From NCBI RefSeq assembly GCF_028369105.1, contig NZ_JAQNDO010000001.1, forward strand, positions 5,982,501-6,046,500: DNA of 64,000 bases, in the 5' to 3' direction. This stretch comes from Polyangium mundeleinium. GTDB taxonomy: Bacteria; Myxococcota_A; Polyangia; Polyangiales; Polyangiaceae. This document shows positions 25,103-34,305 of this stretch, piece after piece (position 1 is the first letter of the stretch; the number at the start of each line of letters is the position of its first letter). The notes beneath the pieces were generated by a model. The model had not been told where the DNA came from and did no database searches. It saw only the letters and a program-made list of their open reading frames with translations. A program made the translations under genes and the position numbers.

Positions 25103-27148
25103 ATGAAGCGTATCTTCGTCGGCATTTCTCTCGGTGGTCTCCTCCTCGTCGGTTGCGGCGACGGCTCCAGCAACAACCCGAACACGAGCACGAGCTCCGG
25201 TTCGGGCTCCGGCACCGGCGGCGTCGGCGGCATGGGCGGCACCGGTGGCATCGGCGGTACCGGTGGCGACGGCGGCATCGGCGGTGGCGGAGGCATCGGC
25301 GGTGGCACCGGAGGAATGGGCGGCACCGGAGGAATGGGCGGCACCGGAGGAATGGGCGGCACCGGAGGAATGGGCGGCACTGGAGGAATGGGCGGCGTGG
25401 GCGGCGCCGGCGGCATGGGCGGCGCGGGTGGGGCAGGGGGCATGGGCGGCGCGGGCGGCTCGGGCGGCTCTCCTGCTTGCGTCGTCGATGGCGTCGTAAA
25501 CCCCCCGGAGCAGTGCGACGACGGCAACCTCGTCGACGGCGACGGCTGCGATCAGGATTGCACGTTCTCGTGCGTCGACCCTGCGGCCGATTGCCCCGCG
25601 GCGCCGCCTTGCCAGCAAAGCGCGTGCATCGCGAACCATACCTGCGTCACCCTCGCTGATTCCGCGCAGAACGGCACCTCGTGTGGCCTGAACGCGACCT
25701 GCAAGGACGGCGTCTGCGTGGCCGCCGTCTGCGGCGACGGCGTCGTCCAGAACGGGGAGCAATGTGATTTCGGCGCGGCGAACGGCCCGAATGCGGGGTG
25801 CGAGACGAACTGCACGTTCTCGTGCACCACGGGGCCGGACTCCTGCCCCGACGCCGAGACGTGCAACGGCGTCGAGACGTGCACGACCGTGATGAACGGC
25901 GCGAACGTCGGGCAGAAGTGCATGCCGGGCGTGCAGGTCCTCGATTGCACGGCGTGCGCCTCGGGCGTCTGCGCCTCCGGCGCCTGCAAGGCGTCCACCT
26001 GCGGCGACGGCTGCGTCGACCCCACGATGGGCGAGCAATGCGAGCCGCCGAATACCGTCCTTTGCGACGCGATGTGCAAGACCGTCCCCTTGGCCACGTG
26101 CGGCAACGCCATCCGGGAGGTCGGCGAGGATTGCGACGACGGGAACCAGGTCAACCTCGACGGCTGCGACGGGACCTGCAAGTTCGAGCAGGATCTGCGA
26201 TCGAACTACCTGGTCATGCAGTTCGGCACCGACACCTTCTGCGGGACGGTGAACCAGCTCGGCAAAGCGATCACGGCGGGCGTGGCCGGAAGCCAGCTCC
26301 AGACCAACATCGATCAGGGCATCGGCACCGGGACGACGGGCTTCCTCGTCAAGATGTTCGGCCTCGCGAGCCTCGTCGGCGTCGATGATCCGTCGGTCGA
26401 GGTCGGCGTCGTGCGCGGCACGCCCGTGGCGGGCGCGGGCTACAGCGGCGCGAATGATCTCGATTGGTGGTACAACACGAACACGGCGACCCTCGACGCG
26501 TCCCGGAATCCGCTCGACAAGCTCACCGCCACCATCACCGGCGGCTTCTTGCAGGCGGGGCCGGGCTCGATGACCCTCCCGCTCAATTTCTTCCCGGGCA
26601 ACGCGACGCTCCTCCGTCTGTCGAGCGCCAAGTTCCGCGTCTCCGTCAATGCTGGCTCGGTGCCGCTCGTCTCGAATGGAACGCCCCCCGGCCACCTCGC
26701 CTCCGAGCACCTGAACCCCGCGTTGCAGAGCTTCGCGAGCCTGGGACAAAAAGACGCGACGTTCTCCGGTCTGCTCTGCGGCAACATCACCGCGAGGTCG
26801 CTCTCGCAAGCCCCCATTCCGTCGGAGTTCCTCCCCGGCGGCCCGCTGGCGTGCACGCAGGGCTACAGCGCGTCGAATTCGCTCCTCGACGTGCTCGTGA
26901 CCGGCTGCTCGATCAACCCCTTTGGGTTCCCGATTGTAGCCATCAACGCGACGCAGCCGGACGAGGCCGATCCGGCCGCGCCCGTCGGCGGCGACGGCGC
27001 GCCTTACAAGCTGACCGTGAATGCGCAGAAGATCGTGGCGAGCTGCACCGACAAGAACAACGCGTCGGTGAACGTCTCCACCTGCCTCGACGCGGCCGCA
27101 TATTCGAGTTTCTTCCGCTTCGCGATGGGCCGCGTCATCCTCAAGTGA
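25103..27148 (+). CDS. Cys-rich lipoprotein with Gly-rich tether and DUF4215-type repeats
   Basis: The protein has 681 aa. A lipobox (LLLVGC) lies at residue 16. A Ser/Asn spacer and a roughly 80-residue Gly/Met/Thr-rich tether (GGMGGTGG units) follow. Then come Cys-rich modules with CGDGVVQNGEQCD and CDDGNQVNLDGCD motifs, typical of the myxobacterial DUF4215 repeat. The C-terminal 330 residues form a Cys-poor, beta-rich domain of unknown type. The protein should be an outer-membrane or surface lipoprotein with a binding or adhesion-like role, which is inference. An ATG three codons earlier (25094) is possible. The next gene is the large kinase-STAS gene on the same strand. Confidence 0.85.
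   Translation: MKRIFVGISLGGLLLVGCGDGSSNNPNTSTSSGSGSGTGGVGGMGGTGGIGGTGGDGGIGGGGGIGGGTGGMGGTGGMGGTGGMGGTGGMGGTGGMGGVGGAGGMGGAGGAGGMGGAGGSGGSPACVVDGVVNPPEQCDDGNLVDGDGCDQDCTFSCVDPAADCPAAPPCQQSACIANHTCVTLADSAQNGTSCGLNATCKDGVCVAAVCGDGVVQNGEQCDFGAANGPNAGCETNCTFSCTTGPDSCPDAETCNGVETCTTVMNGANVGQKCMPGVQVLDCTACASGVCASGACKASTCGDGCVDPTMGEQCEPPNTVLCDAMCKTVPLATCGNAIREVGEDCDDGNQVNLDGCDGTCKFEQDLRSNYLVMQFGTDTFCGTVNQLGKAITAGVAGSQLQTNIDQGIGTGTTGFLVKMFGLASLVGVDDPSVEVGVVRGTPVAGAGYSGANDLDWWYNTNTATLDASRNPLDKLTATITGGFLQAGPGSMTLPLNFFPGNATLLRLSSAKFRVSVNAGSVPLVSNGTPPGHLASEHLNPALQSFASLGQKDATFSGLLCGNITARSLSQAPIPSEFLPGGPLACTQGYSASNSLLDVLVTGCSINPFGFPIVAINATQPDEADPAAPVGGDGAPYKLTVNAQKIVASCTDKNNASVNVSTCLDAAAYSSFFRFAMGRVILK
25310..25396 (+). 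repeat. 18-bp in-frame tandem repeat encoding the Gly-rich tether
   Basis: Four to five nearly exact copies of GGAGGAATGGGCGGCACC run head-to-tail inside the lipoprotein gene and encode GGMGGT. The near identity at the DNA level, in contrast with more varied flanking Gly codons, indicates recent slippage expansion. Unit length is a multiple of three, so copy-number change keeps the frame. Confidence 0.85.
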
Positions 27149-27159
27149 GACGGACACCA

Positions 27160-27177
27160 CCCCCCTCGGGGGGGATT
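27160..27177 (+). terminator. Possible hairpin terminator after the DUF4215 lipoprotein
   Basis: Twelve bases after the stop, CCCCCC-TC-GGGGGGG can form a 6-bp GC stem with a minimal loop, followed by ATTGTC. The loop is too tight and the T-run too short for a textbook terminator, but it is the only obvious structure before the next promoterless-looking start. Confidence 0.35.
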
Positions 27178-27263
27178 GTCATGGGCATCCGTGCGTAACT
27201 GCACGGGAGGTGGGCAAGATTGGGCTTGGCAGCTACCGAGCGAACGTGGTCTGTTGACACATT

Positions 27264-30200
27264 ATGGCCTACCGTATCGTCGGAGCTGCGATCCACGAAG
27301 GCTCGAACACCGTCCTTTATCGTGGGGAGCGGGATGACGACCTCACCCCCGTCGTCATCAAGCTCCCGCGCGGAGACGTCTCCCCGCGGGACATCGAGCG
27401 GCTCCGGCACGAATACGCGATCCTGAAGACCCTCGACGCGCCAGGTGTCGTGAAGGCCCTGGCGCTCGAGCCCTCCGAGCGCGGCGTCGCGCTGGTGCTG
27501 GAGGCGCTCCCGGGTGAGACGCTCGCTGCGCTCCTCCGCGCGCGGCGCCTCGACGTGACGACGGCGCTCACGATCGCCCACGGCATCGCGGGCATTCTCG
27601 GGAGCGTCCACCAGCGCGGGATCGTCCACCGCGACGTGAAGCCGCAAAACATCCTTCATCAACCGGAGACGGGGAGCCTTCACCTCCTCGATTTCGGCCT
27701 GGCCATGCGAATGTCGGAGGCGCCCGAGCGCCTCGGCGTGGAAGGTCTGGCGGGGACGCTCGCTTATCTCGCGCCCGAGCAGACGGGCCGCATGAATCGG
27801 CCGGTGGATCACCGCGCCGACCTGTATGCATTCGGCGTCACCCTCTACCACATGCTCACCGCGGCGCTGCCGTTCACGACCACCGACCCCGTCGAGCTCG
27901 TGCATAGCCACATCGCCCGTGTCCCCATCGCGCCGCGGGAGGTCGACGGGCGTATCCCCGCGGTCGTCTCCGCGCTGGTCATGAAGCTCCTCGCCAAGGC
28001 GCCGGAGGATCGATACCAGACCGCTCGTGGCGTCGAGCTCGACCTCGCCGCGTGCCTTCGCCAGCTCGAAGCCACGGGCACCGTCGAGGTGTTTCCGCTC
28101 GGCCGCCACGACAGCGCCGCCGAGCTGCACCTCCCGGAGAGGCTTTATGGCCGCGCGGACGAAGAAAGAAGCTTGCGCGACGCATTCGAGCGGGCGCGCG
28201 TCGGGCCGGCGGAGCTCGTCCTCCTCGTGGGCCCCTCCGGCGTCGGCAAATCGGCGCTCATCCAGGATTTTCGCCGCAGCCTCCCTCGCGACGGCGCGCG
28301 TTTCCTCGCCGGCAAATTTGATCTCCTGAGCCGAGGCGTCCCGTACGGCCCCGTCATTCACGCGTTCCGCGAGCTCTCGCAGCAGCTCCTCGGGGAGAGC
28401 GCCGCCGAGCTCGCGTCCTTTCAGGCGCGGCTCTCGCAGACGCTCGCCGGCAATGGGCGGGTCCTCGTGGATCTCGTCCCGGAGCTCGCGACGATCCTGG
28501 GCCCGCAGCCCGCGCTCCCGGCCCTCGGGCCGACCGAGTCGCAAAACCGCATGCGCCTCGTGCTCGAGCGCTTCGTGCAGGTCTTCACGAGCCCGGAGCG
28601 GCCGCTCGTCCTTTTCTTCGACGATCTCCAGTGGGCCGACGCGGGCACCCTCAAGCTCCTTTGGGTCCTGCTCGCCGATCGGGATTGCCCCGGCCTCTTG
28701 ATCCTCGGCGCCTACCGCGACAACGAGGTGGACGCGGCGCATCCCTTGACGACGACCCTCACCGCGCTGCGGGACGACGGCGTCGTGGTGCGTGAGATCG
28801 GGCTCGGCTCGCTCGGCGTCGAGGAGGTCGCGCATTTGCTCGGCGATGCGCTCGCCGTGGAACCGCTCCGCGCAAGGCCGCTCGCCATGGCCGTCCAGGC
28901 GAAGACCCAAGGAAACCCATTTTTCGTGGGCCAGTTCCTGCACGCATTGCACGAAGGTCGGCAGATTCGCTACGACGCCGAGCAGAGCGCCTGGCGCTGG
29001 GACATCGAGGCCATCGAGGCGCGCGAGGTCACCGACAACGTCGTGGATCTGATCGTCGGAAACCTCGCGCTGCTCGAAGGCGAAACGCAGCACGTCCTCC
29101 GCCTCGCCGCGTGCATCGGGCACAACTTCACGCTGCAAACCCTCTCCACGATCGACGAGTTATCGCCCGACCGGACCGCCGATGCGCTCTTGCCCGCGAT
29201 CCGCGAGGGGCTCGTGGTGCCGGAGGAGGCAGATCGGTACCGCTTCCTGCACAACCGCGTGCAGCAGGCCGCGTATGCCACGATAGACGAGGCCGACCGG
29301 GCCGCGACGCACCTGCGCATCGGGCGGCTCCTCCTCGCGGGAATGGATCCTGGCGCGCCGGATCGGGCCCACTTCGAGATCGCCTTCCACCTCAATCGAG
29401 GCGAAGCGCAGATGCAGGACCCTGCCGAGAGGATCTCGCTCGCCGAGCGGAACCTCGACGTCGGCCGCAAAGCCAAGGCGTCGAATGCGTACGAGGCGGC
29501 GGCCTACCATTTCCGCATCGGGACGACCCTGCTCCCGGAATCGTCCTGGCAAGACCTCTACGCGCTCACGTTCGCCCTGCACAAGGAGCTCGCGGCGTGT
29601 GATTCCCTCTGCGGCAACTTCGATCGCGCCGAGGCCTCGTTCGAGCGCCTCGTGGAGCGGGCCCGGTCCAAGGCCGATCTGGCGAACGTGTTCGCCCTGA
29701 AGCTTCAGCTCTACCAGGTCGCGGGCAAGTACGCCGAGGCCGTTGATGTCGGCTTTCGCGCGTTGCGACGCTTCGGCCTCGAGATGCCCGAGACCGACGA
29801 AGCCCTGCAGGCGGCGACGACGCGCGAGATGCAGGAGGTCCAGGCGCTCCTCGGCGAGAGGCCCATCGAGGCGCTCCTCGACGCGCCGGTGATGGCCGAT
29901 CCCGAGCAGATCGCGGTGATGTGCATCCTGAACGAGCTCCTGTCCTGCTCGTACATCGGCCGCCCCGCGGTGTTTCCGCTCAGCGTCATGCGGGCCGTCC
30001 GCCATTCGCTCCACCACGGGAATTCACCCGCGTCCAGCTATTCGTATAGTTGCTACGCCGTCCTCCTCGTCACATGGGACCAGATCCCGACCGCCGTCGC
30101 GGCCTCCGAGATGGCGATGGCGTTGAACGAGCGCTTCGACGATGCCGCGTCGCGCGGCCGCGTGCTGCACGTGCACGGCAACCACATCCATTTCTGGGTC

Positions 30201-32228
30201 AACCATTACCGCACCTGTTTCCCCATCGTCGAGCGCGCGTTCGACGCTTGCCTCGCCGTCGGGGAGTTCGTCAACGCGGGCTTCATTGCCCACGCGGTGA
30301 CGTGGCTCGCCCTGGAGCGGGGGGATGCGCTCGACGACGTCATAAAGTTTTCCGATCGCTTCGCCGCCTTCGCGAAGCGGAGCCGCAACGAGCTCATCCT
30401 GCTCGCCATTCAGATCACGCAGCAGTTTGCCCGGACCCTCACGCGCCCCTGGCTCCCGGATCGGCCCCTCGACGACGATCGATTCTGCGGGGACTCCATC
30501 CTCGCGACCTTCACGCGCGCCGGCTTCCGCACAGGCATCGCCTTCTACCACATCACGTTGCTGATGCTGCATTACACGGTCGGGCACTACGAGGAGGCGG
30601 TGGCCTCGGCCGACCGCGCGCGCGACGTCCTCGACGCCGTGCCGACCCTGCCCATCGAGCCGACGTTTTACCTGTACGAGGCGCTCGCCCTGCTCGCGCG
30701 TGGCCCCGCCGGGGACGTGGAGGCCGCGCGGCGGGACCAGACGCGGATCGACACGACCCTCGCCAAACTCGCGCGGTATGCCGAATTCGGCCCGGAGAAC
30801 TACGAGCACAAACATCTCCTCGTGCGCGCAGAGGCGGCGCGCGTCGCAGGGAGGCACCTCGAAGCGGACGACCTTTACGATCGGGCGATCCTCTCCGCGC
30901 GGACCCACGGATTCACGCCGTACGAGGCGCTCGCGAACGAGCTCGCCGGCCGAGCGCTCCTCGCGCGCGGCAGGCAGCTCCTCGCGCCCGTGTACCTACG
31001 CGAGGCGCACGCCGCGTACGTTCGCTGGGGCGCGGCGCACAAGGCCGAGCTCCTCACGAAGGAGCACCCGCACATCGTCGCCCACGGCCTCGCGCGTGTA
31101 CCGGCGACACACGCCTCGGCCAGCACGAGCACCTCCGCGGGCCGGGGCGTGGGCGGAATGGTCGACATGGCCACGGTCTTGCGCCTCGGGCAGGCCCTCG
31201 CCGGCGAGATGGAGCTGCCCAAAGTCATCGAGCAGCTCATGCGCATCGTGCTCAGCAATGCAGGCGCCACGCGAGGGGCCCTGATCCTCGACCGGGAAGG
31301 CGTGCTGCGGATCGAGGCGACGATCACCCTCGGGCCCGATGTCGTCACGGTAGGCGATCGTGGCCCGATGGATGCTTGCACCGACCTGCCGATCTCGGTG
31401 ATCCGATATGCGGCGCGCACGCGGGAGGTCGTCGTGCTCGGCGACGCCTCGGCCGATCCGCGCTTCGTGAAGGACGGCTCGTTGCGCGGCCGCGGGCTCC
31501 TGTCGATGGTATGCCTCCCGCTCGTGCACCGGCGCCGCCTCGTCGGCTTGCTTTCCCTGGAGAATGGGCTCGTCCGCGACGCCTTCAGCGCCGATCGGGT
31601 CGAGTTTCTGGACCTGCTCTGCGCGCAGGCCGCGACCGCGCTGGAGAATGCGCTCCTCGTCGGGCGCCTCCAGGAGGCGAGCCAGGCGCTCCGGCAATCG
31701 AATGAGCGGCTCGAAGCGGAGGTCGCCGAGCGAACCCACGATTTGCTCGAGGCCAACACGCAGCTCACGCGCGAGTTCTCCGAGCGAGAACGCGCCGAGC
31801 AGGAACGCACAGCGCTTCAAGCGGAAATCATCCGCGTGCAGACCGACCTCCTCGTCGAGCTCTCCACCCCCCTGATTCCCATCACGGACGACATCCTCGT
31901 CATGCCGCTCATCGGCGCGATGGATGCGCGGCGCGCCGAGCGGGTCATGGACACGGTCCTGTCCGGTGCGTCCGGGAGCGGGGCCCGGGTGGTGATCATG
32001 GATATCACGGGGATGAAGACGGTCGACGAGGCGGCGGCGTCCGCGCTGATTCGCACGGCCTCCGCGTTACGCCTGCTCGGGATGCAGGCGTGGCTGACGG
32101 GCGTGCGTCAGGAGGTGGCCCAGACGCTGATTGCCTTGGGGATCGATCTCGGCGGGATTCTCACGTTCGGAAGCCTCAAGCGAGGCGTCGCGCACGCCAC
32201 GCGCCTCGCGCGCGTCACTTCTCGTTGA
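27264..32228 (+). CDS. Ser/Thr kinase-AAA ATPase-GAF-STAS hybrid regulator
   Basis: This cytoplasmic protein has 1654 aa. Its kinase domain (3-265) has K33, HRDVKPQN (Asp124), DFG (143) and APEQTGR. An AAA/STAND ATPase follows, with Walker A GPSGVGKS (323-330) and Walker B LFFDDLQWAD, then a TPR-like region, a GAF domain (about 1310-1470) and a coiled coil. The end differs from its relative at 14533-20028: instead of a histidine kinase there is a RsbR-type STAS domain (about 1535-1645; TPLIPITDDILVMPLIG, VVIMDITGMKTVDEAA, TGVRQEVAQTLI). This suggests output through a partner-switching stressosome-like pathway. No Shine-Dalgarno precedes the ATG, and a TGA stands two codons upstream. The 3' end overlaps the convergent serine hydrolase gene by 14 bases. 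Confidence 0.92.
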   Translation: MAYRIVGAAIHEGSNTVLYRGERDDDLTPVVIKLPRGDVSPRDIERLRHEYAILKTLDAPGVVKALALEPSERGVALVLEALPGETLAALLRARRLDVTTALTIAHGIAGILGSVHQRGIVHRDVKPQNILHQPETGSLHLLDFGLAMRMSEAPERLGVEGLAGTLAYLAPEQTGRMNRPVDHRADLYAFGVTLYHMLTAALPFTTTDPVELVHSHIARVPIAPREVDGRIPAVVSALVMKLLAKAPEDRYQTARGVELDLAACLRQLEATGTVEVFPLGRHDSAAELHLPERLYGRADEERSLRDAFERARVGPAELVLLVGPSGVGKSALIQDFRRSLPRDGARFLAGKFDLLSRGVPYGPVIHAFRELSQQLLGESAAELASFQARLSQTLAGNGRVLVDLVPELATILGPQPALPALGPTESQNRMRLVLERFVQVFTSPERPLVLFFDDLQWADAGTLKLLWVLLADRDCPGLLILGAYRDNEVDAAHPLTTTLTALRDDGVVVREIGLGSLGVEEVAHLLGDALAVEPLRARPLAMAVQAKTQGNPFFVGQFLHALHEGRQIRYDAEQSAWRWDIEAIEAREVTDNVVDLIVGNLALLEGETQHVLRLAACIGHNFTLQTLSTIDELSPDRTADALLPAIREGLVVPEEADRYRFLHNRVQQAAYATIDEADRAATHLRIGRLLLAGMDPGAPDRAHFEIAFHLNRGEAQMQDPAERISLAERNLDVGRKAKASNAYEAAAYHFRIGTTLLPESSWQDLYALTFALHKELAACDSLCGNFDRAEASFERLVERARSKADLANVFALKLQLYQVAGKYAEAVDVGFRALRRFGLEMPETDEALQAATTREMQEVQALLGERPIEALLDAPVMADPEQIAVMCILNELLSCSYIGRPAVFPLSVMRAVRHSLHHGNSPASSYSYSCYAVLLVTWDQIPTAVAASEMAMALNERFDDAASRGRVLHVHGNHIHFWVNHYRTCFPIVERAFDACLAVGEFVNAGFIAHAVTWLALERGDALDDVIKFSDRFAAFAKRSRNELILLAIQITQQFARTLTRPWLPDRPLDDDRFCGDSILATFTRAGFRTGIAFYHITLLMLHYTVGHYEEAVASADRARDVLDAVPTLPIEPTFYLYEALALLARGPAGDVEAARRDQTRIDTTLAKLARYAEFGPENYEHKHLLVRAEAARVAGRHLEADDLYDRAILSARTHGFTPYEALANELAGRALLARGRQLLAPVYLREAHAAYVRWGAAHKAELLTKEHPHIVAHGLARVPATHASASTSTSAGRGVGGMVDMATVLRLGQALAGEMELPKVIEQLMRIVLSNAGATRGALILDREGVLRIEATITLGPDVVTVGDRGPMDACTDLPISVIRYAARTREVVVLGDASADPRFVKDGSLRGRGLLSMVCLPLVHRRRLVGLLSLENGLVRDAFSADRVEFLDLLCAQAATALENALLVGRLQEASQALRQSNERLEAEVAERTHDLLEANTQLTREFSERERAEQERTALQAEIIRVQTDLLVELSTPLIPITDDILVMPLIGAMDARRAERVMDTVLSGASGSGARVVIMDITGMKTVDEAAASALIRTASALRLLGMQAWLTGVRQEVAQTLIALGIDLGGILTFGSLKRGVAHATRLARVTSR

Positions 32229-34266
32229 ACACGTACTCGTGCTGGGCGTCGCGGATGGTCAGCGTCCGCTTTTCGCCGCTGCCGACCACGAAGTCCATCC
32301 CGTTCATGCCCGGCACCGTCGTGACGAACGAGATCGTCCCGTCCGGGTTCTTCTTCGAGGCGACCTCGCTCTTCCACTCGCCGAAATCGAAGACCGTCGC
32401 GGCGCCCGCGCGGGACACCTTGATGTCGCCGAGCGCTGCGTTCGTGTAATGGGCCGCGAGCTTCGCGGACGCCGCGGCGTCGGCTGGCGACGTGAGCAGC
32501 TTGCGCTCGGTGGCCCTGTGCTCGAAGTACATCTTGCCCATCGTCGCGATCTCCGTGTCCGCCTCGGGGCGACCGTCGAAGAGCACTTCGAGCAGCTTGC
32601 GCTGGAAGACCGAACGAATGTACCAGCCCGGGTCGCCGTTCGTCAGCACCACGGCGCCGACCCCGTACTCGGGCAGCCACATCATGTCGCTGTGGAACCC
32701 GATCATGTCGCCGCCGTGATGCACCACGGTCACGCCCCATTTCTTGTCGACCATCAGGCCCATGCCGTAGGTCGCGTCCGGACTGATGGAGACCTGGGGC
32801 GCGCGGCGCGCGAGGAGGACGTCTTTTTCAATGTACTGTTTTCCGTCCGGCAGCTTGCCCTCGGCGAGCTCCATCTGAACGTACTTGAGCACGTCGTTCA
32901 CCGTGGCCCAGGCGCCACCCGCGGGGCGCACCGGGATGACGGCGTCGTTCACCGCGGCGATGGCCCGCGCCGGTTTGTCGTCCAGGTCCGGCGCGTGCGG
33001 CACCGCGTAATTGCCCGTCTGCGCGCGCTTGAAATCGAGCGTGGCCCCCTTCATGCCGAGCGGCTCGAACACGCGCGTGCGCATCGCCTCGTCGTAGGCC
33101 TTGCCGAGCTCGAGCTTCGGGAACGCCACGTGCCCGCCGATGAACCCCGCCGCGGCGGCCAGCGGATTCGAATACTGGAAGAGCTCGCCGAATTTGCTGG
33201 TCGGCTGCATCGTCCCGAGCGTGGCGAGCGCGCCGTCGGGCGTCAGGCCCTGGAACTGGAAGATCCATTCGAGATCCTGCCGCGGCAGCCCCGTGCAAGC
33301 GCAGATCAAATGCTTCACGAGCACGCGGCTCGTCGTGTCCTGATCCCCGAGCTTGAACGAAGGCAAGAGCCCCGTCGCCGCGGTCTCCCACGTGAGCTTC
33401 TTTTCCTCGACGAGCTTCGCGAGCATCAGCGTCGTCATCGCTTTCGTGTTCGACGCGATGATGTACTTCGTGTCCGCGTCCACGGCCGGCTTCTTGCCGA
33501 TCTCGCGTACGCCGAACCCGCCGGCGAACACCACCTTGCCCCCCTGGATGAGGCCGACCGAGACGCCCGGCACGCCGAGCTTTTGCTGCGCGGTCTCGAC
33601 GAACTTCCCGAGCGCGGCGATACGCGCCGCATCGAGCGTATTCGCGGTTTTGCCCGCGAACGACTCGCGCGCCTTTCCCTTGGGCAAGAGGCGCCCATAA
33701 ATCTGCGAGACCTGCGCGCCGCGCTTCTCGCCGACGGCGTCATCCATGTCGTAGATCACGACGGTCCACGTGTCGTTCGCGAACCGGGTCATCGCGCTGA
33801 CGCCGCGCTTCTCGTTGGGCGAGGTCTGGTAGTCGTAAATGCGAACGCGGGTCCAGCCGTCCTTGTCGGGGGCGTCGATCGTCGGCCTCAGCGGCCATTT
33901 CACCTCGGCGCCATAAGCGGCCCACGCGAGCGCGACGGCGGCGTCCGCGTCCTTGGCCTGCACGTCGACGAGCGCGATCCGGGAGCCCGCCTCGGGGGCT
34001 TCGAGGATCGTGGCCTGCCCCTTCACGGTCATCTTCCAGCCGCTCGGCGCGATGAACGTGTTTCCAGCCACCGTGGTCTTCGGTGTATCCGCGGCGAGCC
34101 GCTCGCTCGCGACCGCCTGCGGGGCCGGGGCCTCGGGCGCGGGCGCGGCCGAGGCGGTGGGCGTGGACGACGGGGCCGGCTCCGCGGGCGTCGGGACCGT
34201 GGGCTCTGGGGAAGACGCACAGGCGGCCAGCGTGAGGAGCGCAAAAACGGGTAGGGACGAACGCAT
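32215..34266 (-). CDS. Lipoprotein serine hydrolase, class C beta-lactamase fold
   Basis: The protein has 683 aa. A lipobox (TLAAC, Cys16) and a Pro/Ala/Thr-rich tether come first. An extra N-terminal domain (about 60-200) of unknown type follows, then a beta-lactamase/DD-peptidase-like domain: ASNTK (SxxK, Ser272/Lys275), QYSN (YxN) and HHGGDMIGF (third motif, HxG type). A further C-terminal domain (about 570-683) is beta-rich. Enzymes of this family are esterases, D-aminopeptidases or peptidoglycan-related hydrolases; the substrate is not resolved. ATG 34266 is used; a TTG three codons upstream is possible. The gene converges on the kinase-STAS gene. Confidence 0.85.
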   Translation of the reverse strand: MRSSLPVFALLTLAACASSPEPTVPTPAEPAPSSTPTASAAPAPEAPAPQAVASERLAADTPKTTVAGNTFIAPSGWKMTVKGQATILEAPEAGSRIALVDVQAKDADAAVALAWAAYGAEVKWPLRPTIDAPDKDGWTRVRIYDYQTSPNEKRGVSAMTRFANDTWTVVIYDMDDAVGEKRGAQVSQIYGRLLPKGKARESFAGKTANTLDAARIAALGKFVETAQQKLGVPGVSVGLIQGGKVVFAGGFGVREIGKKPAVDADTKYIIASNTKAMTTLMLAKLVEEKKLTWETAATGLLPSFKLGDQDTTSRVLVKHLICACTGLPRQDLEWIFQFQGLTPDGALATLGTMQPTSKFGELFQYSNPLAAAAGFIGGHVAFPKLELGKAYDEAMRTRVFEPLGMKGATLDFKRAQTGNYAVPHAPDLDDKPARAIAAVNDAVIPVRPAGGAWATVNDVLKYVQMELAEGKLPDGKQYIEKDVLLARRAPQVSISPDATYGMGLMVDKKWGVTVVHHGGDMIGFHSDMMWLPEYGVGAVVLTNGDPGWYIRSVFQRKLLEVLFDGRPEADTEIATMGKMYFEHRATERKLLTSPADAAASAKLAAHYTNAALGDIKVSRAGAATVFDFGEWKSEVASKKNPDGTISFVTTVPGMNGMDFVVGSGEKRTLTIRDAQHEYVFNEK

Positions 34267-34305
34267 GGCGCGCAACCTACACGCGCGCGCTGGGCGGGGA
34301 AAGTG

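Noticed and set aside
27210-27257. A 15-codon GTG leader frame just before the kinase-STAS gene, possible termination-reinitiation
   Set aside because: Its only ribosome-site candidate (GGGAGG) abuts the GTG with no spacing, and the frame is too short to tell from chance.
27252-27263. TTGACA at 27255 as a -35 element for the kinase-STAS gene
   Set aside because: A matching -10 would fall inside the coding region after the start of the kinase domain, so it cannot serve this gene.
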